Part shown: positions 57,648 through 64,000 of the stretch, one piece after another
Position numbering within the stretch: the first letter of the stretch is position 1
How the letters are laid out: every line of letters begins with the position of its first letter
From: Methylobacterium sp. CB376
GTDB lineage: Bacteria > Pseudomonadota > Alphaproteobacteria > Rhizobiales > Beijerinckiaceae
Length of the DNA: 64,000 bases
NCBI RefSeq assembly: GCF_029714205.1
Contig: NZ_CP121648.1
Coordinates: forward strand, 2,790,001-2,854,000
Reading direction: 5' to 3'
Translations under genes and position numbers: made by a program
The notes under the pieces: model-generated
Seen by the model: only the letters and a program-made list of their open reading frames with translations
What the model was told of the DNA's origin: nothing
Database searches by the model: none

Positions 57648-59159
57648 ATGCCGCCAGCCAGCCACGACCGCGATTTCGATCTCGTCGTCCGAGGGGGGCT
57701 GCTCGCCACCGCGGCCGAGACCTTCGAGGCAGATCTCGCGATCAGGGACGGTCGCATCGCCGCGATCGGCCGCGCGCTCCGCCCGGGCGCCGAGGAGATC
57801 GACGCCAAGGGCCTCGTCGTGACCCCGGGCGGGCTCGACCCGCATTGCCACATCGAGGAGCCCTCGGAGGCGGGCGGCGTCCAGGAGGAGAGTTTCGCCT
57901 CGGGCTCCGCGGCGGCGCTCGCCGGGGGCACCACCTCCTTCATCTGCTTCGTGCCGCAATGGAAGGGTCACCCGATCGCCCGCACGGCGCCCGGCTACGA
58001 GGCGCGCGCCCGCGCCTCGCGGGCCGATTACGGCTTCCACCAGATCATCACCGACCCGACGCCGGAGGTGCTGGAGCGCGAGGTGCCGGCCCTGGTGGCG
58101 CGCGGCATCCGCAGCCTCAAGGTCTTCCTCACCTACGATCCGCTGCGGCTGACCGACGGCCAGTACCTGGAGGTGCTGGCGACGGCGCGCCGGCTCGGCG
58201 CGCTCGTCACCGTGCATTGCGAGAATTTCGACGCGATCGGCTGGCGCATCCGGGCCCTCCTGGCGGCGGGCCTGACCGATCCGCTCCAGCACGCCTGGGC
58301 GCGCCCGCCCGTGGTCGAGCGGGAGGCGACGCACCGCGCCATCGCGCTCGCCGAACTCGTCGACCAGCCGATCCAGATCTTCCACGTCTCCTGCGACGAG
58401 GCGGCCGAGGAGATCGCCCGCGCGCGGGCCCGCGGCGTCAAGGTCTGGGGCGAGACCTGCCCGCAATACCTCACCCTCTCGACGGAGGATCTGGCGCGGC
58501 CGGATTTCGAGGGCGCGAAGGTGGTCTGCTCGCCGGCCCTGCGGGCGCCGGCCGAGCGGGAGCGGATCTGGGCGCGGATCGCGGACGGGACGCTCGACAT
58601 CGTCTCCTCCGACCATTGCGGCTTCTCCTTCGCCACCGCCAAGCGCGACCCGGGGAGCAGCGGCTACGGCCAGGGCGGGGCCGAGGCGCGGCCGGACGGG
58701 ATGCCGGCCTTCAACGCCATCCCGAACGGCGTGCCGGGCATCGAGACGCGGCTGCCGCTGCTGTTCTCCGAGGGGGTTTCCAAGGGCCGGATCGACCTGC
58801 CCACCTTCGTGCGCCTGACCTCGGCCAACGCGGCGCGGCTGTTCGGCCTCGCCGGCCGCAAGGGCACGCTGGCGCCGGGCGCCGATGCCGACCTCGTTCT
58901 CTGGGACCCCTCGGCCGAGCGCCGGATTCGCAACGCGGCGCTCCACCACGCCATCGACTACACGCCGTGGGAGGGGCTCGCCGTGACGGGCTGGCCCGCC
59001 ACGGTGATCCGCCGGGGCGAGGTCGCGGTGCGCGACGGCGCCGTCCTGGCCGAGCCCGGTTCCGGGCGCTTCCTCGCCCGCGGGCCCTACCCGCTCGTGC
59101 GCCCGACCGGGCGGGTGCCGGACGGATTCGATGCCGCGGCCGTGCCGCCCCGGAGCTGA
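57648..59159 (+). CDS. Dihydropyrimidinase/hydantoinase-family amidohydrolase
   Basis: A 503-residue cyclic amidohydrolase. Metal ligands are visible in order: 'GGLDPHCHIEEP' (two His), the carboxylated Lys in 'RSLKVFLTYDP', 'VTVHCENFDAIGW' (His), 'IFHVSCDEAAEE' (His) and 'DIVSSDHCGFSF' (Asp). The N-terminal 'FDLVVRGGLLATAAETFEAD' and C-terminal 'RKGTLAPGADADLVLWDPSA' form the small beta domain. Such enzymes open hydantoins or dihydropyrimidines; the exact substrate is not evident. The ATG at 57648 follows GAGGGAGGAG. It is divergent from modBC with about 150 bp between. Confidence 0.9.
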   Translation: MPPASHDRDFDLVVRGGLLATAAETFEADLAIRDGRIAAIGRALRPGAEEIDAKGLVVTPGGLDPHCHIEEPSEAGGVQEESFASGSAAALAGGTTSFICFVPQWKGHPIARTAPGYEARARASRADYGFHQIITDPTPEVLEREVPALVARGIRSLKVFLTYDPLRLTDGQYLEVLATARRLGALVTVHCENFDAIGWRIRALLAAGLTDPLQHAWARPPVVEREATHRAIALAELVDQPIQIFHVSCDEAAEEIARARARGVKVWGETCPQYLTLSTEDLARPDFEGAKVVCSPALRAPAERERIWARIADGTLDIVSSDHCGFSFATAKRDPGSSGYGQGGAEARPDGMPAFNAIPNGVPGIETRLPLLFSEGVSKGRIDLPTFVRLTSANAARLFGLAGRKGTLAPGADADLVLWDPSAERRIRNAALHHAIDYTPWEGLAVTGWPATVIRRGEVAVRDGAVLAEPGSGRFLARGPYPLVRPTGRVPDGFDAAAVPPRS

Positions 59160-59220
59160 GGCGGCACGCACGCGCCGCTCAGGCGGCGCGCACGCGCCGC
59201 TCAGGCGGCGCGCACGCGGG
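59160..59220. repeat. Tandem duplication covering the chemoreceptor gene end
   Basis: A 22-bp unit (GGCGCGCACGCGCCGCTCAG with flanking CG) occurs about 2.7 times in a row. It includes the last codons and stop of the chemoreceptor gene on the minus strand, so the 3' end of that gene has been duplicated outside the coding region. Confidence 0.8.
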
Positions 59221-60889
59221 CGAGGAAGTCGTTCACCTCGCGGCCGAGCTGGTCCGACTGGCGCGAGAGGTCCGAGGAGGCCGCCAGGACCTGGGAGGCC
59301 GCCGCGCCGGTCTCGCCCGCGGCGGCCGCGAGCCCGCCGACATTGGCCGTCACCTCGCCGGTCCCCTCGGCGGCCTGGGCGACGCTGCGCACGATCTCCT
59401 GCGTCGCCGCGCCCTGCTCCTCGACGGCGGCGGCGATCGAGGTCGCCACCCGGCTGATCTCCTCGATCCGCCGCGTGATCGCGCCGATCGCCGAGACCGT
59501 CTGGCCCGTGGTGCCCTGGATGCGGGCGATCTGGGCGGTGATCTCCTCGGTCGCGCGCGCGGTCTGGTTGGCGAGTTCCTTGACCTCGGCGGCGACCACC
59601 GCGAAGCCGCGGCCGGCCTCGCCGGCCCGCGCCGCCTCGATCGTGGCGTTCAAGGCCAGCAGGTTCGTCTGGCCGGCGATCGCCGTGATCATGGTCACCA
59701 CGTCGCCGATCTTGCCCATCGCGGCGCTGAGTTCGCGCACCGACTCGGCCGTGACGCCGGCCTCCTGCACCGCCTCGCGGGCGAGTTCGGCCGATCCGCC
59801 GACCTGCCGGCTGATCTCCCGCACCGAGGCGCCGAGTTCCTCGGCGGCGGCCGCGACGGTGTTGACGTTGGTGGCCGCCTCCTCGGCGGCGGCCGCGACG
59901 CTGGTCGATTGCTCCGCCGTCATCGTGGCGGCCCCCGCCATGCCCTGGGCGGTGGCCTGGAGCTGGCTCGCCGCGGCCGAGACGAGGCCGACGATGCTGC
60001 CGACCGCCTGCTCGAAGCCGTCCGCCATCTCCCGCATGGCCGCGCGCCGCTGCGCCTCCGCGCCCGCCCGCGCCGCCTGGCTGTCCTCCTCCAGGGCGCG
60101 CATGCGCAGCAGGCTGTCCTTGAAGACCTGGACCCCGTCCGCCAGGGTGCCGAGCTCGGTCCGCTCGCCCCGGTGCGGGATCGCCGCCGAGACGTCGCCG
60201 GCGGCGAGCGCCTGCATGGGCGCGACCACCGAGGCGATGCCCCGCGTGACGCCCCGCACGATCAGGCCGGCGAGGGCGACCGCCAGGGCGAGCCCGGCCG
60301 CGATGCCGAGCCAGGCCATGGTGCGGGCGGTGTCGTAGGCGCCCTCGCTCATCGCCTGGGCCCGCTCCGCCCCGTCGTTGGTGTAGGCGACCAGCTTCTC
60401 GAGGGCGTCCGACATCGCCCGGCGCGGCCCGATCGCCTTCGTCTCGTAATGCTGGAAGGCCGCCGCCTTCTCGCCCCGGCGCGACAGGTCGAGGACGATC
60501 TGGCGCTCGGCCTCGAACGCCTCGGCGGTCCGGCGATAGGCATCGTAGAGCGCGCGCTCCTCCGGCGCGTTGATCAGGCGCTCGTACTTGGCCTTGGCCT
60601 CCTCGACCCAGGTGCCGAACCGCACCAGGTCCTTCTCGATCGTGGCCGTGAGGGCCGGATCGGTGGCCAGGATGTGGCGGAAGAGGACACCGTTCAGCCG
60701 CGCCGCCCGCGTGTCGATCTCGCCCAGGGCGCGCACGCCCGGGAGCCAGTCCTTCTCGACGGCCGCCGATTGCTCGCGCATCCGTTGGGTGCTGACGAGG
60801 CCGAGGGCGCCGAGCCCCACGATGACGAGGCCGAGAAGCGTGAACGCAGCGATCAATTTCGTGCGGATGGACAGGGGCTGGACCGACAC
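59201..60889 (-). CDS. Methyl-accepting chemotaxis protein
   Basis: A 562-residue inner-membrane receptor. Membrane segment 1 is at about residues 12-32, a four-helix-bundle sensor region follows (about 33-185), then segment 2 ('[20 protein letters not shown]'), a HAMP domain and the signalling domain. The hairpin tip reads '[20 protein letters not shown]' and '[20 protein letters not shown]', the strict MCP signature. It begins with a GTG at 60889 (TTGGAG eight bases upstream). It lacks a C-terminal CheR/CheB tether pentapeptide. No other chemotaxis genes are adjacent. Confidence 0.93.
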   Translation of the reverse strand: MSVQPLSIRTKLIAAFTLLGLVIVGLGALGLVSTQRMREQSAAVEKDWLPGVRALGEIDTRAARLNGVLFRHILATDPALTATIEKDLVRFGTWVEEAKAKYERLINAPEERALYDAYRRTAEAFEAERQIVLDLSRRGEKAAAFQHYETKAIGPRRAMSDALEKLVAYTNDGAERAQAMSEGAYDTARTMAWLGIAAGLALAVALAGLIVRGVTRGIASVVAPMQALAAGDVSAAIPHRGERTELGTLADGVQVFKDSLLRMRALEEDSQAARAGAEAQRRAAMREMADGFEQAVGSIVGLVSAAASQLQATAQGMAGAATMTAEQSTSVAAAAEEAATNVNTVAAAAEELGASVREISRQVGGSAELAREAVQEAGVTAESVRELSAAMGKIGDVVTMITAIAGQTNLLALNATIEAARAGEAGRGFAVVAAEVKELANQTARATEEITAQIARIQGTTGQTVSAIGAITRRIEEISRVATSIAAAVEEQGAATQEIVRSVAQAAEGTGEVTANVGGLAAAAGETGAAASQVLAASSDLSRQSDQLGREVNDFLARVRAA

Positions 60890-61395
60890 GACCGACTCCA
60901 AAGGCTGGCTTGGCCGCCCGAACCCAGGGGCGCACCGCCGACGCGCCATTCTTTGGATTGCACTCGTTACCAGAGAGATAATGATTACCAATGCTGAAAC
61001 CCGGAGGCCGGCATTTGTTGCGGACATTATTCTTAGATCGCGCCCGGCCGCGCGGGCAGGCCTGGTGCAATGCACCAGATCGAGTGGTGATCTGGCGGCG
61101 CGCCCCCTGCGTCAACCTGAGACGATGCCCCAAGGGCAGATCAGAGAAGGTCGCGCCCGGGCGTCGGATCAGCTGGCCCGCGCCGAGCGGCGGAGCGGGG
61201 AGGAGCGCGGCGCCGCGTTGGCGCCGGTCGACCTGGGTCCTTGGTCCTAGAAATAGGAATTAAGGTACATTTCACCACTTCGCCGCGCGAACTCGGCCGA
61301 GATCCGCTCCCCCTGGGGCGAATTCATCCCTGGTTAGGATTTCGAACAGCCAATGCACGGGCGCCGTCCCGGCGCCGTCATCAGGCAGGTTTTCG
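60890..61395. other. Intergenic region between divergent chemoreceptor and BLUF genes
   Basis: About 500 bp without a supported gene. The part around 60950-61030 and 61245-61275 is AT-richer and is the likely site of the two promoters. Confidence 0.5.
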
Positions 61396-61848
61396 ATGAT
61401 CCACCAGCTCGTCTATTACAGCCGCAACACCGTGCAGGGCGGCGACCGCGCGATGCTGACCAACCTGCGCGAGATCGTGTCGGCCTCGCAGCGCAACAAC
61501 GGCCGGGACGGCATCACCGGCTTCCTGATCTTCGACAAGACGTGGTTCGTGCAGATCCTGGAGGGCGACCGCGCCCGCGTCTCGGACACCTACGCGCGGA
61601 TCGGGCGGGACACGCGCCACAGCGCGGCGACGATCGTGACCGTGCAGAACGTCCCGGCGCGGCTCTTCCCGAACTGGACCATGGGCGGCGCGATGCGCAA
61701 CCCGGAGATGCAGGAGGTCTTCCTGGCCCACGGCATCGGCGGCCCGCTCGATCCGGTCCGGATGAGCGCCCGGCAGATCCTCGGCCTCGCCGTCGATCTC
61801 GACGCCTTCGAGCGCGCCAAGCGCGAGCCCCAGCGCCTCGCCGGCTGA
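61396..61848 (+). CDS. BLUF-domain blue-light sensor protein
   Basis: A 150-residue short BLUF protein (FAD-binding blue-light sensor). The residues of the photocycle can be aligned with cyanobacterial PixD: Tyr7 in 'IHQLVYYSRN', Asn34/Asn35 in 'SQRNNGRDGITGFLIF', Gln53 in 'WFVQILEG', and Trp94/Met96 in 'RLFPNWTMGGAM'. No output domain is fused, so it must signal by protein contact. The ATG at 61396 gives the standard BLUF N-terminus. It is divergent from the chemoreceptor gene; a link to motility or biofilm behaviour is only suggested by position. Confidence 0.95.
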   Translation: MIHQLVYYSRNTVQGGDRAMLTNLREIVSASQRNNGRDGITGFLIFDKTWFVQILEGDRARVSDTYARIGRDTRHSAATIVTVQNVPARLFPNWTMGGAMRNPEMQEVFLAHGIGGPLDPVRMSARQILGLAVDLDAFERAKREPQRLAG

Positions 61849-62073
61849 GGCGCCGGAACCGCGCCCGGACGCCCAAGAACTGTGCGATCTCGAACATTGT
61901 GCTGCCTCGCACCCGGCGCACAAGGTTCGAGAGGATCGAGGATTCTATCGCTTGACCGAGTTCATCAACCGCTCATAGTCTTTCTTCACACGAAACGGCG
62001 GCCCACCAGGTAAATCCCGAGCGACCTTGCGGTCGCGCGGCCGGGCGCTGCTGTGCGACGGTGAGGGAGCAGC

Positions 62074-62340
62074 ATGAGCAAGTCGATGGTCGGAATCTGC
62101 GCCGTCCTCCTCTCGGTCGCCGCGGCGACCGCGAGCCGGGCCGAGGGCACCGCGGCGCAGAGGGCCGCCTGCACGCCGGACGTGTTCCGGCTGTGCAGCA
62201 GCGAGATCCCGGACGTGGGCCGGATCAAGGCCTGCCTGCGCCGCGAGCGGGTGAATCTCAGCAGCGGCTGCCAAGCGGTGTTCAACGAGATCGACCGCAC
62301 CGCGGCGCCGGGCGCGGTCGTGCAGAACGTCAGGTCCTGA
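62074..62340 (+). CDS. Small secreted four-cysteine protein (GLG1-like repeat), paralogue
   Basis: An 88-residue protein with a signal peptide (cleavage near 'ASRAEG', about residue 23) and four Cys spaced C-x7-C-x12-C-x11-C: 'ACTPDVFRLCSSEIPDVGRI' and then the remaining two. The spacing is the same as in the protein at 37465-37719 and several residues between are identical, so the two are paralogues. GAGGGAG precedes the ATG. Its 3' end overlaps the converging oxidoreductase gene by 11 bp. Function unknown, probably periplasmic. Confidence 0.8.
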   Translation: MSKSMVGICAVLLSVAAATASRAEGTAAQRAACTPDVFRLCSSEIPDVGRIKACLRRERVNLSSGCQAVFNEIDRTAAPGAVVQNVRS

Positions 62341-63688
62341 CTCCGGCTTCCCGGGCGAACAGGGTTTCCATCTCGCGCCGCAGGCGGACCGCCGGGTCCT
62401 CGCTGTTGAACGAGACGTCCTCCCAGCGCACGAGGCTGCCGGCCGGCACCGGCCGGGTCAGCGTGAAGCCGTGGGCGAGGCCGATCGGCAGGCCGCCCGC
62501 GGCGAGCGAGGCGGAGGCCGGCATCAGGCGGCCGTAGACCGTGTGGCCGCCCTCGCCGTCGAGGCGGTCGCCGGCCCGCAGGTCGCGCTTGGCGGTCGCC
62601 ACCACGTCGGCGCGGAACTCGCGCGTGGCGCCGGTGGGCTCGCCGCGCACCACCAGGCTCGCCACCGAGAGGCCGAGTTCGAGCCCGATCAGGTGGTAGG
62701 GCTTGTACATCGCCGCGTAGCGCCCGCTCGCGTCGGTGCGCAGCCCGTACTCGGCGAAGCAGCGGCGCACGTAGTCCGAGGGCGCCTCGATCACCACGTA
62801 GACGCCCCAGCGCAGGTCGCGGAAGACCGGGCGCCCGTCCCGCTCCAGCGAGGAGACCACCTCGACGGTGCCGGCGAAGGGCAGGGCGCCGCCCGCCTCG
62901 CGCGGGCGCAGCACGCTCGGCAGGTCGTCGACCCCGCAGGGCGGGAAGGCGAGGCCGTCCGGGCCGGGATCGAGCCGGCAGGCATTGGCGACCGCCGCCA
63001 TCTCCAGGGCGGACTTGGTGCCGTCCAGGAAGGAGTTGAACATCTGCGGGTTGAAGTCCCCGGCGGCCACCTGCTCGGGCGTGAAGCCGTAATGGCCCCA
63101 GACGGTGTCGGGCGTCGAGGCGTGGTAGGCGGGCAGGTACTTGGTGCCCTTTCCGGCGCAGACGACCGGGAATCCCGCGGTGCGGGCCCAATCGACCAAT
63201 TCGGCGATCAGCGCCGGCTGGTCGCCATAGGCGAAGGAGTAGAGGATCCCGGCCTCGGCCGCCTGCCGGGCGAGGAGGGGCCCGGCCAGCGCGTCGGCCT
63301 CGACGTTGACCATGACCACGTGGCGGCCGTGGCGGCAGCAGAGCAGGGCGTGGCGGATGCCGGCGCCCGGATGGCCGGTGGCCTCGATCACCACGTCGAC
63401 CCCGTCGGCGGCGATCAGCGCCGCAGCGTCGTCGGTCACGAAGGTGCCGCCGCCGCGCAGGGCCTCGGCGACCGAGCGGGCCGCGACCTGCTCGGCCGGC
63501 CAGCCGACCCGCGCCGTCGCCGCCCGGGCGCGCTGCGGGTTGAGATCGGCGATGCCGAGGACGTGGAGGCCCGGCGTGCGCGGCGCCTGCGACAGGAACA
63601 TGGAACCGAACTTGCCGGCGCCGATCAGCGCGACGCGGACGGGCCGGCCGGCCTGCGCTCGGGCGGCGAGTGCATGATGGAGACTCAC
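62330..63688 (-). CDS. NAD(P)-dependent homoserine-dehydrogenase-like oxidoreductase with SAF domain
   Basis: A 452-residue protein of the COG4091 type. The N-terminal Rossmann domain has 'VRVALIGAGKFGSMFLSQAP' at about residues 17-36 and 'VVIEATGHPGAGIRHALLCC'. The middle catalytic part has 'YSFAYGDQPALIAELVDWAR', 'FPVVCAGKGTKYLPAYHAST' and 'YHLIGLELGLSVASLVV'. The C-terminus (about 365-430) is a SAF-like domain ('VVATAKRDLRAGDRLDGEGG' and 'VRWEDVSF'). Homologues are often labelled homoserine dehydrogenase or FlgA-like; the substrate is not known. Confidence 0.87.
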   Translation of the reverse strand: MSLHHALAARAQAGRPVRVALIGAGKFGSMFLSQAPRTPGLHVLGIADLNPQRARAATARVGWPAEQVAARSVAEALRGGGTFVTDDAAALIAADGVDVVIEATGHPGAGIRHALLCCRHGRHVVMVNVEADALAGPLLARQAAEAGILYSFAYGDQPALIAELVDWARTAGFPVVCAGKGTKYLPAYHASTPDTVWGHYGFTPEQVAAGDFNPQMFNSFLDGTKSALEMAAVANACRLDPGPDGLAFPPCGVDDLPSVLRPREAGGALPFAGTVEVVSSLERDGRPVFRDLRWGVYVVIEAPSDYVRRCFAEYGLRTDASGRYAAMYKPYHLIGLELGLSVASLVVRGEPTGATREFRADVVATAKRDLRAGDRLDGEGGHTVYGRLMPASASLAAGGLPIGLAHGFTLTRPVPAGSLVRWEDVSFNSEDPAVRLRREMETLFAREAGVRT

Positions 63689-63803
63689 GGCGCGTTCCCT
63701 CCCGACCCCGGCCGCGCCGCTCGGCGCGCTGCGGCGGCGCTTGAGGCGGCATCATGGCCGGGAACCGCGCGGCGCGCCACACGCGCGTGAGGGCCGGCGC
63801 GCC
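63689..63803. other. Short gap between oxidoreductase and GNAT gene
   Basis: No gene. It contains the ribosome site and possible promoter of the oxidoreductase on the minus strand. Confidence 0.5.
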
Positions 63804-64000
63804 TCACCCGACCAGGTCGCGATGATCAGGATGCCGCCGCAGCCAAGCGGCCGCGTAGCCGCAATAGGGCAGGATGCGCAGCCGCTCGCGGCGGGCCTGT
63901 GCGGCGATCTCCGCCATCAGGCGGCCGGCCGCGCCGGTGCCCCGCAGCGAGGGCGGCGCGTAGACGTACAGGATGGCGAGGCTCCCGTCCCGCCGGTCGT
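63804..64000 (-). CDS. GNAT-family N-acetyltransferase, 5' part beyond window
   Basis: The minus-strand frame is open to the right edge and ends at 63804. It encodes about 65 C-terminal residues: 'SLAILYVYAPPSLRGTGAAG' with the acetyl-CoA-binding R/Q-x-x-G-x-G/A-type loop, and 'ILPYCGYAAAWLRRHPDHRD', typical of the small YjdJ-type GNAT_2 acetyltransferases. No start is visible in the window. Confidence 0.82.
   Translation of the reverse strand, partial: DRRDGSLAILYVYAPPSLRGTGAAGRLMAEIAAQARRERLRILPYCGYAAAWLRRHPDHRDLVG

Noticed and set aside
57330..61133. Very long overlapping frames on both strands across the hydantoinase and chemoreceptor genes
   Set aside because: Both are shadows of the real genes, rich in Arg, Gly and Pro with no family features. 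High GC removes stop codons.
61945..62060. Short minus frame ending in RVKKDYERLMNSVKR
   Set aside because: The ending looks protein-like but no start, ribosome site or upstream homology was seen; too little to call a gene.

Overview
The window reads as a chromosomal segment of a GC-rich alphaproteobacterium of the Methylobacterium/Rhizobiales type. The support is secD-secF followed by NDUFAF3- and NDUFAF6-like genes, the trpF-trpB pair, ihfB-lapA, a DUF1127 peptide, a ROSE-type hairpin before an Hsp20 gene, and a BLUF photoreceptor. The genus is an inference; no rRNA or other decisive marker is present.

Region 1 (1-18180) is mostly core genome. It holds SecDF protein export, two overlapping complex-I-assembly-like genes, TrmFO, a trypsin/PDZ protein that has lost its catalytic triad, an outer-membrane barrel protein, UvrA with a candidate SOS box, SppA, IHF beta, a LapA-like protein, an ornithine-cyclodeaminase-like enzyme, Hsp20, TrpF, TrpB and tRNA-Met(CAU). 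trpA does not follow trpB.

Region 2 (18138-35184) looks like a genomic island of about 17 kb. It is bounded by two 44-bp direct repeats of the 3' half of tRNA-Met. It carries a type I secretion pair (ABC exporter and HlyD-type adaptor) and a 1030-residue secreted protein with a T1SS-143/DUF5801-like unit and no RTX nonapeptides. Around these lie heavily nested insertion sequences: an IS1182 split by an IS110, an IS3 split by an IS1111-type IS110, then IS30, IS481 and remnants of ISL3, IS256 and IS110. A decayed tyrosine integrase lacking its catalytic Tyr and box I Arg lies just beyond the right repeat.

Region 3 (36.1-44.5 kb) is a patchwork of small accessory genes: two peptides with double-glycine leaders, Cys-rich secreted proteins, a universal stress protein, an AT-rich FkbM methyltransferase, IS6 debris and a broken acyl-CoA synthetase.

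Region 4 (44.6-50.0 kb) is a forward catabolic run: a periplasmic binding protein, a cytochrome P450, HmgA and FahA, the last two being steps of homogentisate (Tyr/Phe) breakdown. Region 5 (50-55.7 kb) mixes a HHE/DUF2382 stress-type protein, an alpha/beta hydrolase, small hypotheticals and IS remnants. Region 6 (55.7-64 kb) has modBC without modA (modB apparently starting at CTG), a hydantoinase-family amidohydrolase, a chemoreceptor, a BLUF protein, a second Cys-rich secreted protein, a SAF-domain oxidoreductase and the end of a GNAT acetyltransferase.

One intergenic element, a hairpin plus a conserved tail, recurs at 3.7, 37.8 and 52.2 kb. Short tandem arrays of 16 or 30 bp are scattered through the accessory parts.
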